From Bacteroidota bacterium (lineage in GTDB: Bacteria > Bacteroidota > Bacteroidia > Cytophagales > Cyclobacteriaceae), in NCBI GenBank assembly GCA_016191555.1, contig JACPVX010000067.1, positions 1 through 64,000 on the forward strand: a stretch of DNA of 64,000 nucleotides, in the 5' to 3' direction. This document shows positions 8,112-16,269 of the stretch, piece by piece. The notes under the pieces were generated by a model, which had not been told where the DNA came from, ran no database searches, and worked only from the letters and a program-made list of their open reading frames with translations. Made by a program: the position numbers and the translations under genes. Position 1 is the stretch's first letter; every line of letters starts with the position of its first letter.

Positions 8112-10256
8112 TTAATTGCTGAGTACTTTGAACTCTACCCTCCGGTTGAACTGACGGCCTTCTAATTCGTCATCATTGCTGGCCAGGGGTTTACTTTCGC
8201 CATACCCCACCGTTTTGATGCGTCTGGTGTCGATGCCTTTCGAAGTTAAGAAACTCTTCACGGCATTGGCTCTGCGCTCTGAAAGAAGTTTATTGGACAT
8301 GTTGTCGCCATAGCTATCGGTGTGGCCACCAATCTCCACTTGCAGATTGGTATTTTGCTTCATCATGGTTTCCAACTTATTGAGTTCACCATACGATTCG
8401 GTTTTGAAGGTAGCCTTGTCAACATCAAAATAGATGTTGCGCAAAACCGATACCACGCCCACCACCAATTTTCGCATTTCTACTGTCTTCGTAATCGTAT
8501 TTTCTGTGGTGGTAGCACCCGGCACTTTTACCGAAAGGTTTTGGAACACAAAACCTTCTTGTTCAACCGACAACCGATATTCTTTGGCCGCGGTAGAAGT
8601 GATCGTAAATTCGATGACTCCTCCACCTTGCTCTACAGCTCCTACCATTACTTTATCCTTCAGACCTTGCATTCTTACTTTGGCCTCTAAAGGATTTTTG
8701 CTGTCTGCGTCAATTACTTTTACGATGTATTTGATAGGTACAATAGCCGGCTTTACAGGTTGAGGTTTCGGCTCTGGCTTGGGTTCCACTTTGGGTTCAG
8801 GCTTCACTTCAACAGGAGCCGTCACGACTGGGGGAGTTTCCTTCGGTGTCTCTTTAGGTGTTTCTACTACAGGCTCTGGCTTTACAGGCTCTGGTTCTTT
8901 CGCAGCCACCGGTGGGGTTTTCTTTTCGTCTTGCGAAGGTGTAATCATGTAAATATCTGAGTAGCCCAAGCCATCCTCACGTACGGAAGAATAATACCAT
9001 TTATTGCCCGACTTAGTACCCGAGATGAAAACATCATTGTCAGGTGTATTGATGGGATAGCCCATGTTTTCCGGCTCACTCCATTCATTTTTATCCTGAT
9101 TGATCAGGTTTGATTTAAAAATATCGAAACCGCCCATACCTTTTCGGCCCATGGAGCTGAAGTAAAGGGTTTTTCCATCATAGTCGATATAGGGGCCATC
9201 TTCATCATACTCGGTGTTGATACCAGGGCCTAGATTTTTCACTTTGCTCCATTCTCCACGACTATCTTTCGTACATACGTAAATGTCCGATCCACCAAAT
9301 CCACCTGGGCGCTCGCTGGCAAAAAACAAGTGCTCACCATCCTTGGTAATAGATACAGACGACTCGCGATAAGACGAATTAATCACACCTGGTAGCGCTT
9401 CAACCGCACTCCATGATCCGTCTTTCTGCCGTTCGCTGTAGAAAATATCTCCCAGACCTTCGTCTTTGTAAATAAACAACATGTTGCCATCGGGTGAGAA
9501 AGCTAAATTCGAATCAAAAAAGCGGGTATTAATGGCTGGTCCAATGTTTTTTGCTCGCTGCCAGTTAGCTCCATTTTTACTCGAAGTAAAAATATCCTCA
9601 TATGGCTTGTTATCATCGGCCACGTTTTCATAGGTGTTGCCGTCTCTTCTGCGGGTAGTAAAAATGATTTCATCCTCAGACGAATTCAAAACCGGTGCGT
9701 AGTCTTCAAATTCAGAGTTGACTTCGCGCCCTAAGTTCACGATAGAAAAAGGCTTTGGACTGGCAACGAATTCCTTGCCATTCATACATTCCAGAATCTT
9801 TCGATCGATCTCCTTCATATCGATTTTATCCTTGCCCTGGTAATTGCCTTTCTTGGCCAATTTGTTCTTGTAGAGAGTATAATAAGTGATGGCTTTATCG
9901 AATTGAAGGCCCAAATGGTAGCTCCAACCGATCCAATATTCTAAATCAAAACGATAATCGGGGTCCTGACGATAAACACGCAGAAAATACTTTACGGCCA
10001 ACTCTTTGCCCACAGTAGCCATGTATAGGCGGCCTGCTTCAAAATTGGCTTTGATGAAGGTGGTATCGTAATTGGCAGCAGTTACCATCAGGTCTCGGGC
10101 ATCGTCTTCTGCTTTGGTTTCAGCAAGAATTAACTCGGCCTGTTCCATATACACTTTTGCCTGCTCTTTGTCCTGTTCCTGCGCAAGCAACGTTTTTAAT
10201 CCAACCAAGAGGGAGAAAGCACTGATTAAAATCAGTACCCTTGAAAGGTTATACAT
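8112..10256 (-). CDS. PorE-like OmpA-family protein with TPR, propeller and peptidoglycan-binding domains
   Basis: A 714-residue periplasmic protein. Order of parts: signal peptide (1-25, ending LLAQ); helical TPR-like region (about 30-150); a beta-propeller of five PD40-type blades (about 180-440, markers YAPVLNSSED, LAFSPDGNM, SITKDGEH, YIDYDGKT, ISGTKSG); a long Pro/Glu/Lys linker; a carboxypeptidase-regulatory-like beta domain (KYIVKVIDADS); and a C-terminal OmpA domain (IYFDVDKATF, GGHTDSYG, RRVEF). This order matches PorE, the protein that anchors the type IX secretion complex to peptidoglycan. Unlike PorE it shows no lipobox cysteine. Many Bacteroidota carry paralogues with this layout, so orthology is uncertain. 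Confidence 0.7.
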   Translation of the reverse strand: MYNLSRVLILISAFSLLVGLKTLLAQEQDKEQAKVYMEQAELILAETKAEDDARDLMVTAANYDTTFIKANFEAGRLYMATVGKELAVKYFLRVYRQDPDYRFDLEYWIGWSYHLGLQFDKAITYYTLYKNKLAKKGNYQGKDKIDMKEIDRKILECMNGKEFVASPKPFSIVNLGREVNSEFEDYAPVLNSSEDEIIFTTRRRDGNTYENVADDNKPYEDIFTSSKNGANWQRAKNIGPAINTRFFDSNLAFSPDGNMLFIYKDEGLGDIFYSERQKDGSWSAVEALPGVINSSYRESSVSITKDGEHLFFASERPGGFGGSDIYVCTKDSRGEWSKVKNLGPGINTEYDEDGPYIDYDGKTLYFSSMGRKGMGGFDIFKSNLINQDKNEWSEPENMGYPINTPDNDVFISGTKSGNKWYYSSVREDGLGYSDIYMITPSQDEKKTPPVAAKEPEPVKPEPVVETPKETPKETPPVVTAPVEVKPEPKVEPKPEPKPQPVKPAIVPIKYIVKVIDADSKNPLEAKVRMQGLKDKVMVGAVEQGGGVIEFTITSTAAKEYRLSVEQEGFVFQNLSVKVPGATTTENTITKTVEMRKLVVGVVSVLRNIYFDVDKATFKTESYGELNKLETMMKQNTNLQVEIGGHTDSYGDNMSNKLLSERRANAVKSFLTSKGIDTRRIKTVGYGESKPLASNDDELEGRQFNRRVEFKVLSN

Positions 10257-10406
10257 ATGTCAAAAAATGGCTTTTACACTGTTAAAAAAATATTCAAGAC
10301 AGGCAATTTAGCAAATTCTTCTAAAAAGTAAAGGCCTCATTTTACAACATAACTAACACGTATCTTACATTATTAGTAATTTGCGGTTCAATTAATACTT
10401 TAAGAT

Positions 10407-11012
10407 ATGATCATCAAGTCGGCTGAGTTCGTCATAAGCAATACCGACTACCTGAAATGCCCTCCATCGCCTAAACCAGAATTTGCCTTTATAGGGAGAT
10501 CAAACGTGGGCAAGTCTTCGCTCATCAACATGTTGGTGCAGCGGAAGGATTTGGCTAAAGTTTCCGGGACACCGGGCAAAACCCAAACCATCAACCACTT
10601 TTTGATCAATAATGCCTGGCATTTGGTGGATTTGCCGGGTTATGGCTTCGCTAAAGTGAGTCAGGAAGCGCGTTGGAATTTCGGTAGGATGATTGAAGAA
10701 TACTTACAGAATCGCCCACAGCTATTTTGCACATTCGTGCTGATCGACTCGCGACATGACGTACAAAAAATCGATTTGGATTTTATTAACTGGATGGGCA
10801 TCAAGCAACTTCCGGTAGCCGTTTTGCTTACCAAAACCGACAAGCTAAAAAACAGTGAGTTGGCGAAATCGCGTAACAGCATTGAACAAACTTTACTGAA
10901 CCATTGGGAAGACCTTCCTCCTATTTTTATCACTTCGGCCGTAAAGAAATCAGGTCGTGATAAGGTGCTCGACTTTATTCAAGGCGCTATTGATAGCCAA
11001 AAAAATGATTAG
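10407..11012 (+). CDS. engB: Ribosome biogenesis GTPase EngB/YsxC
   Basis: TRAFAC-class GTPase needed for late assembly of the large ribosomal subunit. The 201-residue protein has G1 GRSNVGKSS (30-38), the switch region GTPGKTQTINHF, G3 DLPGYGFA, G4 LTKTDKL and a G5-like TSAVKK. The length is normal. It is followed by the DUF5606 gene after 24 bp on the same strand, probably one transcript. Confidence 0.95.
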   Translation: MIIKSAEFVISNTDYLKCPPSPKPEFAFIGRSNVGKSSLINMLVQRKDLAKVSGTPGKTQTINHFLINNAWHLVDLPGYGFAKVSQEARWNFGRMIEEYLQNRPQLFCTFVLIDSRHDVQKIDLDFINWMGIKQLPVAVLLTKTDKLKNSELAKSRNSIEQTLLNHWEDLPPIFITSAVKKSGRDKVLDFIQGAIDSQKND

Positions 11013-11036
11013 TTTTGCGCTTTCAAAAAATAACAA

Positions 11037-11459
11037 ATGGAGCTAAAAGACATTGCATCGGTAAGTGGAAAGGGTGGCTTGTTCAAGATCGTTAAGCCGG
11101 GAAAAACAGGAGTGATTCTCGAATCATTGGACGATGCGAAAACCAAGTTGGTAGTGGGTGGCAATCAGCGCATGTCGCTTTTGAGCGAAATCTCCATTTA
11201 CACCACAACCAAAGAAGGAACGGAATCATTGGAAACCGTTTTGATCGGCATCAAGAACAAATACGGCACTGAACTTTCAGTGACTCCCGAATCGGATGCA
11301 GCACCACTAAGAGCCTTTTTGAAATCAGTACTTCCCACTTTTGATGAAGAACGTGTGTATGTTTCGGATATGAAGAAACTGGTGAAGTGGTATCTCCTTC
11401 TCACCAAATTAGCTCCCGAAGTTTTTACACCATCCGCGGAAGCGAAAAAAGAAGCGTAA
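11037..11459 (+). CDS. DUF5606 family protein
   Basis: A 140-residue cytoplasmic protein starting MELKDIASVSGKGGLF, the hallmark beginning of the Bacteroidota DUF5606 family. The N-terminal ~50 residues look like a small beta-barrel (FKIVKPGKTGVILESLDD); the rest is helical. Function not known. It lies 24 bp after engB and ends 3 bp from the convergent fbp gene. Confidence 0.85.
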   Translation: MELKDIASVSGKGGLFKIVKPGKTGVILESLDDAKTKLVVGGNQRMSLLSEISIYTTTKEGTESLETVLIGIKNKYGTELSVTPESDAAPLRAFLKSVLPTFDEERVYVSDMKKLVKWYLLLTKLAPEVFTPSAEAKKEA

Positions 11460-11462
11460 AAG

Positions 11463-12452
11463 CTACTTCACAAACCCGATTGCTTTTTCAACCATCTTCA
11501 CCGACCCTACATAAAATGGGGTGCGTTGGTGTAAGTCTTTCGGTTTAATTTCCATAATCCTTCCTTTACCATCGGAAGCAATCCCTCCGGCTTGTTCGGC
11601 AATAAATGATAGTGCATTACACTCGTACATTAAGCGGAGTTTTCCGTTTGGGTCTTTGGCTGTAGCCGGATAGATATAGATACCACCCTTCAGCATGTTG
11701 CGATGAAAATCGGCTACCAAAGAACCAATGTATCTGGCGGTATAATTGCTGTCTTTGCAGAATTTCAGGTAATCGTTGACAGCCGGAGCAAACGAATTGG
11801 CAGATCCTTCATTGATGGAATAGATTTTCCCGTTTTCAGGCATCGTCATATCCGGATGCGAAAGCACATACTCACCCAATGTGGGCTCATAGGTAAAGCC
11901 GTTTACTCCATGCCCTGTTGTGTACACCAACATGGTGGAAGAACCATATAAAATGTACCCTGCCGCTACCTGATCTTCGCCTGTTTGCAAAATATCTTGG
12001 TCATTGATCGGCTCACCTACTTTGCTTTTTCTGCGGTAAATGGAAAAGATTGTTCCAATCGAAACATTCACATCAATGTTGGAAGAACCATCCAGCGGGT
12101 CGATGGCAATGACGTAATTGCCCTCATTATTTAAATCCACGAATGACTCAGTTTCTTCACTGATCAGTGCGCACACCTCGCCTCCTTTGCTAAGAGCACG
12201 TGTAAAACGAATATTGGCCAGCACATCCAGTTTTTGTTGCTGCTCACCGGTAGAGTTTTGGGAACCCATTGCACCCATGATATCAATCAAACCAGCTTTA
12301 TTGATCTCGCGGTTTACCACCTTCGAAGCCAAAGCGATGTCGCGCAACAATTGAGAAAGTTCGCCACTGGCATATTGAAACTGATCCTGATTGTTCTTAA
12401 TAAATCGATCCAGCGCGGTGCCAATGGGCAACGCAATGCGAGAAGCTTCCAT
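11463..12452 (-). CDS. fbp: Fructose-1,6-bisphosphatase class I
   Basis: Gluconeogenic enzyme hydrolysing fructose-1,6-bisphosphate. The 329-residue protein shows the metal and substrate motifs of class I FBPases: [17 protein letters not shown], and the sugar-phosphate-binding [12 protein letters not shown], with GGIYIYPA and the late AGG motif. Length is standard. It is read towards DUF5606 and starts 79 bp from the divergent aspartate kinase gene. Confidence 0.96.
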   Translation of the reverse strand: MEASRIALPIGTALDRFIKNNQDQFQYASGELSQLLRDIALASKVVNREINKAGLIDIMGAMGSQNSTGEQQQKLDVLANIRFTRALSKGGEVCALISEETESFVDLNNEGNYVIAIDPLDGSSNIDVNVSIGTIFSIYRRKSKVGEPINDQDILQTGEDQVAAGYILYGSSTMLVYTTGHGVNGFTYEPTLGEYVLSHPDMTMPENGKIYSINEGSANSFAPAVNDYLKFCKDSNYTARYIGSLVADFHRNMLKGGIYIYPATAKDPNGKLRLMYECNALSFIAEQAGGIASDGKGRIMEIKPKDLHQRTPFYVGSVKMVEKAIGFVK

Positions 12453-12493
12453 AAAGTCTAAATAAACAGATTTTGATCACTAAATTTCGGCCA

Positions 12494-12501
12494 CAAATAT
12501 A
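12494..12501 (-). promoter_or_regulatory. Candidate -7 promoter element for fbp
   Basis: On the minus strand the sequence is TATATTTG, matching TAnnTTTG, 41 bp upstream of the fbp start. No convincing -33 box. Confidence 0.35.
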
Positions 12502-12531
12502 CTCTGCAAACGTTTGAAATACCTATTTTAG

Positions 12532-13776
12532 ATGAATATCTTTAAATTTGGAGGGGCTTCCTTAAAAAGCAGCGACCGCATTGAGCAGGTCGCACATATC
12601 ATTCATTCTCAGGCAAAACGACCTTTATTAGTGGTGGTTTCGGCCATGGGTAAAACCACAGATGCGCTGGAACGGGTGGTGTCAGCAGCTATCAACAAAA
12701 CATCTGCGGAAAGCGAGATACAAGCACTTAAAACCTATCACCTGCAATTGGTTGAGGAACTGAAGTTACCGCACGAAATAGAAATTGAAGTGTCCGGTCT
12801 TTTCAGTGAATTACATCTGGCCACACAACAGCCGGGCGAACGTGATTTGATTTACGATCGCATTGTTTCATTTGGCGAAATTATTTCTTCGAAAATCATT
12901 ACAGCCTTTTTGAAACACAAAGGGTTTTCAACGCAATGGATTGACGCACGAAAATTCCTTCAAACTGACAGCTCCTTTCGGGAAGGAAAAGTGAATTGGG
13001 ATGAAACCAAGCAACGAATCAGTCAACTGAAGTTCGGAACGAATGAAGTTTTAATCACACAAGGCTTTATCGGCTCCACTCCTAATGGCGAAACCACCAC
13101 GCTGGGGCGCGAAGGTTCGGACTTTACCGCGGCTATTTTTGCCTCGTGTCTGCAGGCGGAAGGTGTAACTATTTGGAAAGATGTGCCCGGAGTAATGAGT
13201 GCCGACCCCAAGCGAATTGCGAATGCCATTGTGTTTGATGAACTGCCTTATAAAGAAGCGGCAGAGATGACGTATTACGGTGCCAATGTAATCCACCCAA
13301 AAACCATCAAGCCGCTGGCGAATAAGAAAATTCCGCTCTATGTAAAGTGCTTTCTCGATCCGCAATTGCCCGGCACTAAGATTCATGAGTGCAAGGTAGA
13401 TCGGCTGCCCCCACTGATTGTGTATAAAGAAAACCAGTGCCTCGTGTCGTGCAAAGTAACAGATTACACCTTTGTGGAGGAAACTCAAATTGGCATCATC
13501 TTTCAGGCGCTGACAGACCTCAACCTGCGGATGAATGTCATGCAGAATTCTGCGATCTCTTTTTCTTTTTGCATCGACTACCGCGAAGACAAAGCTTTGA
13601 AACTAATCGAAAAACTCAGTCGCAATTTTGAAGTGTACTACAACGCCAACCTGACGCTGGTTACGATCAAGAATTATGATGTGGCAACTTCATCGCATTA
13701 TCGAAATCTGAAAGGCGTTATTCTCGAGCAATCCTCGCGTTCTACTTTGCAGGTGTTGGTGAAACCGGTGGAGTAG
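12532..13776 (+). CDS. Aspartate kinase
   Basis: Phosphorylates aspartate at the entry of the Lys/Thr/Met pathway. The 414-residue protein has the amino-acid-kinase start KFGGAS (5-10), the substrate motif TTLGREGSDFTA, and a C-terminal ACT regulatory region (about 300-414). It is monofunctional, with no homoserine dehydrogenase domain. The end overlaps the end of the convergent phosphatase gene by 35 bp. Confidence 0.93.
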   Translation: MNIFKFGGASLKSSDRIEQVAHIIHSQAKRPLLVVVSAMGKTTDALERVVSAAINKTSAESEIQALKTYHLQLVEELKLPHEIEIEVSGLFSELHLATQQPGERDLIYDRIVSFGEIISSKIITAFLKHKGFSTQWIDARKFLQTDSSFREGKVNWDETKQRISQLKFGTNEVLITQGFIGSTPNGETTTLGREGSDFTAAIFASCLQAEGVTIWKDVPGVMSADPKRIANAIVFDELPYKEAAEMTYYGANVIHPKTIKPLANKKIPLYVKCFLDPQLPGTKIHECKVDRLPPLIVYKENQCLVSCKVTDYTFVEETQIGIIFQALTDLNLRMNVMQNSAISFSFCIDYREDKALKLIEKLSRNFEVYYNANLTLVTIKNYDVATSSHYRNLKGVILEQSSRSTLQVLVKPVE

Positions 13777-14233
13777 TCGTCAGGTGATTGATTAAATTTC
13801 GGGTAGAGCGATTAAGAATATCAAAGACTTCCTGAAAGTCTTTTTCAGAACCGTAGTAGGGATCGGGTACATTGCCCGTTCCTTCGGGATCGTACTCACG
13901 CATCATCTTTATTTTGTGTGAATAGGTGTTGTTGACATCCAGCCTGAGGATATTCTCATAATTCTGCTGATCCATCGCCAGAATGAGATCAAACACCTTT
14001 AAATCGTGGATGGAAAGCTGCCTACCAACATGCTGAATAGAAACGCCATTCTTTTGTGCATTGCGAATGGTTCGCGGATCAGGTGAATCGCCCACATGAT
14101 AATTAGCAGTGCCACAAGATTCAGCCAAAAAATCGCTTTCCCGATTTAATAGGCGGCAATGGTGTTGAAAAACGGCTTCTGCCAGTGGTGAGCGGCAAAT
14201 ATTTCCCAGACAAACAAATAATACTTTTACCAT
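13742..14233 (-). CDS. Low-molecular-weight protein-tyrosine phosphatase
   Basis: A 163-residue cysteine phosphatase. The P-loop CLGNICRS starts at residue 8 (Cys8, Arg14, the CX5R motif) and the general acid is in VPDPYYG. I place the start at 14233 (MVKVLF), because the catalytic motif normally begins at about residue 8; an in-frame extension to 14287 adds an unlikely 18-residue lead. Such enzymes dephosphorylate tyrosine kinases of polysaccharide export, but no such partner is near. The tail overlaps the aspartate kinase end by 35 bp. Confidence 0.9.
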   Translation of the reverse strand: MVKVLFVCLGNICRSPLAEAVFQHHCRLLNRESDFLAESCGTANYHVGDSPDPRTIRNAQKNGVSIQHVGRQLSIHDLKVFDLILAMDQQNYENILRLDVNNTYSHKIKMMREYDPEGTGNVPDPYYGSEKDFQEVFDILNRSTRNLINHLTTTPPVSPTPAK

Positions 14234-14320
14234 GCACAAAATTACCAACGGATGGTTACAAAAAATAAATGCGCTGTATTTATTCAAGCATAGTACATAG
14301 TACGCCTTTGGTTAAGACTG

Positions 14321-14352
14321 GCCCCTTCAAACGAGAAGAGGCCTTTCTTTTT
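14321..14352 (+). terminator. Terminator-like hairpin ahead of the enoyl-CoA hydratase gene
   Basis: GGCCCCTTC and GAAGAGGCC form a 9-bp stem with one mismatch, followed by a T-rich run (TTTCTTTTTTT). It points in the + direction although the nearest + gene ends about 540 bp upstream. It could stop aspartate-kinase transcripts running antisense through the phosphatase gene, or act as a leader attenuator. Confidence 0.5.
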
Positions 14353-14379
14353 TTATGGCAAACTTTTTCAAGTATTGTT

Positions 14380-14387
14380 TAGCTTTG
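14380..14387 (+). promoter_or_regulatory. Candidate -7 promoter element for the enoyl-CoA hydratase gene
   Basis: TAGCTTTG matches TAnnTTTG and lies 20 bp before the start codon at 14408. No TTTG -33 box at the expected spacing. Confidence 0.4.
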
Positions 14388-14407
14388 AGGATTAACCAAC
14401 CTCTATT

Positions 14408-15181
14408 ATGGACTTCATTAAAGTGACGGAGCAAAAAGAACCCTTTGTTGCGCTCGTTGAATTAAATCGCCCGAAAGAATTAAACGCACTCAATCATCAA
14501 TTGATGACCGAGTTGTTGTCTGCATTTCAAGAACTGGATAAAAACGATCAGGTCCGTGCCATTGTCCTTACGGGAAATGAAAAAGCATTTGCTGCCGGAG
14601 CAGACATTAAAGAAATGGCGGATAAGACTGCGGTAGAAATGCATTTGATGGATCGGTTTACAACTTGGGATCAGATTCGTAAAACAAAGAAACCTATTAT
14701 TGCTGCGGTCAGTGGTTTTGCGTTGGGCGGTGGTTGCGAGTTAACGATGATGTGTGATATGATCATTGCCTCTGAGACTGCGAAGTTTGGCCAACCGGAA
14801 ATAAAAATCGGAACGATACCGGGTGCCGGAGGAACGCAACGTCTTACAAAAGCCGTGGGTAAAGCCAAAGCGATGGAGCTTATCCTTACGGGAAGATTTT
14901 TGTCCGCTGAAGAAGCACATTTTTATGGATTGGTGAATAAGGTAGTGCCGGTAGAAATGTACTTGTTCGAGGCACTACAGTTAGCCAAAGAAATTGCACA
15001 GATGTCTCCCGTGGCAGTGCAGTTGGCGAAGGAAGCGATCAACCGATCCTTCGAAACACAATTGGACGAAGGTCTCGCTTATGAGCGTAAGAATTTTTAC
15101 CTGACATTCGCCAGCGAAGATCAGAAAGAGGGCATGAAAGCATTTATTGAAAAGCGAAAGCCCGAATACAAGGGAAGATAA
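14408..15181 (+). CDS. Enoyl-CoA hydratase/isomerase (crotonase family)
   Basis: A 257-residue crotonase-fold enzyme that hydrates trans-2-enoyl-CoA in beta-oxidation or related routes. The oxyanion-hole segments are AAGADIKEM and GFALGGGCEL, and both catalytic glutamates are visible (in GCELTMMCD and the later GQPEIKIGT context). The length is standard for the short-chain enzyme. It is flanked by its own promoter-like element and a terminator, so probably monocistronic. The exact substrate cannot be read from sequence. Confidence 0.92.
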   Translation: MDFIKVTEQKEPFVALVELNRPKELNALNHQLMTELLSAFQELDKNDQVRAIVLTGNEKAFAAGADIKEMADKTAVEMHLMDRFTTWDQIRKTKKPIIAAVSGFALGGGCELTMMCDMIIASETAKFGQPEIKIGTIPGAGGTQRLTKAVGKAKAMELILTGRFLSAEEAHFYGLVNKVVPVEMYLFEALQLAKEIAQMSPVAVQLAKEAINRSFETQLDEGLAYERKNFYLTFASEDQKEGMKAFIEKRKPEYKGR

Positions 15182-15187
15182 AAACAA

Positions 15188-15213
15188 AAAAAGCGGGGCG
15201 ACCCGCTTTTTTA
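15188..15213 (+). terminator. Rho-independent terminator after the enoyl-CoA hydratase gene
   Basis: AAAAAAGCGGG and CCCGCTTTTTT flank a 4-base loop (GCGA), beginning 7 bp after the stop codon. GC stem plus T run, a standard terminator. Confidence 0.9.
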
Positions 15214-15278
15214 TTGAATCAAAAATTAACCACCTGTTATACCTAAATTATTCTATAGAAAAGAGTTGATCAATTAAC

Positions 15279-15349
15279 TGACGAATCCTTCGGATTGTCA
15301 GGGTTTAACCTTGACAATACTTACGCTTCGTTAGTGTTCGTCAAGGTTA
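15279..15349 (-). terminator. Two tandem hairpins at the end of the sugar isomerase gene
   Basis: The first hairpin (15308-15349) pairs AACCTTGAC with GTCAAGGTT and continues imperfectly around a CTTCG loop; it overlaps the stop codon of the minus-strand gene. The second (15279-15302) pairs CTGACGAATCC with GGATTGTCAG around TTC. Both share TGACGAA/TTGTCA elements. They probably terminate the minus-strand operon, but neither has a clear T tract. Confidence 0.5.
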
Positions 15350-16261
15350 TACTATTTTCTTCAAATTGGCAAAACTAGTCGTGATGCTTTCGAGTGGATT
15401 CGCTGGCATATCGTGTTCCACAAAGAAATGTTTCATGCCCGATGTCGATGCATTGGCAAAAATCTTCTTGAAGTCGATTACACCATTTCCAACCGGTTCT
15501 ACTTTTTGGTAGTCAGCCGACAAATCTTTGACATGCCATAGTGGGAATCGCCCCGGGTTTTCATTGAATAACTGAACCGGATCTTTTCCTCCTTTGATCG
15601 CCCAAGCCAGATCTAATTCCATTTTCATCAGGCTAGGATCTACTTGTTTCAAGAAGATGTCGTACGGAAGCTGTCCTTCAACCGGTCTGAATTCTGCATC
15701 GTGATTATGATACGTAAAAGTGAGTCCTGCCTTCTTCGCCAACTCGCCCGCTTTGTTTAAAATCTCTACAGAGCTTTTGATATCATCCATCGTGGTGATA
15801 GGAATGTTTGCACAAACCAGATAAGGTGCTCCACCTTCCGCTACGGCATCCACCATTTCTTGCGCATTCTCTTTTAGGTTTTTCATGGGAGGAATAACGA
15901 TCGGCTTTCCATCCGGGCCTGTAGGGGGCTTTGCGCCTGCCGGCAATTTAAACGGAGCACCAAATACATGATGCGACTTCCAGGTTAAACCCTTGTCTTT
16001 CAACAGGGCGGCAAACTCCTTCGGCTTCATTCCATAAAATCCACCTTTCTTACTGAACGCGGATTCTATTTCCGTATAGCCTACTGAAGCTATTTTTTGA
16101 ATGGTGCCGGGTACATCGTTATCAATTTCATTGAAGAAAGTGAATAACTGCAAACCCATAGGGCGCGTGGCCGGCATGAAGTTGGCTAATAAATCTTGCG
16201 AGAATGCAAGGCCTCCGATTGCCAATGCTGATTTCTGTAGAAATGATCTTCTGGTTGTCAT
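15347..16261 (-). CDS. Secreted sugar phosphate isomerase/epimerase family protein
   Basis: A 304-residue TIM-barrel protein of the xylose-isomerase-like (AP endonuclease 2) family. It begins with a twin-arginine-type export signal: TTRRSFLQKSALAIGG, then a hydrophobic stretch. Barrel markers include YTEIESAF, YHNHDAEF and the C-terminal metal-region WHVKD and FFVEHD. It would act in the periplasm on a sugar or sugar derivative. It lies 8 bp downstream of the GH3 glycosidase on the same strand, which suggests a shared saccharide pathway. Confidence 0.85.
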   Translation of the reverse strand: MTTRRSFLQKSALAIGGLAFSQDLLANFMPATRPMGLQLFTFFNEIDNDVPGTIQKIASVGYTEIESAFSKKGGFYGMKPKEFAALLKDKGLTWKSHHVFGAPFKLPAGAKPPTGPDGKPIVIPPMKNLKENAQEMVDAVAEGGAPYLVCANIPITTMDDIKSSVEILNKAGELAKKAGLTFTYHNHDAEFRPVEGQLPYDIFLKQVDPSLMKMELDLAWAIKGGKDPVQLFNENPGRFPLWHVKDLSADYQKVEPVGNGVIDFKKIFANASTSGMKHFFVEHDMPANPLESITTSFANLKKIV

Positions 16262-16269
16262 GATGGGGT

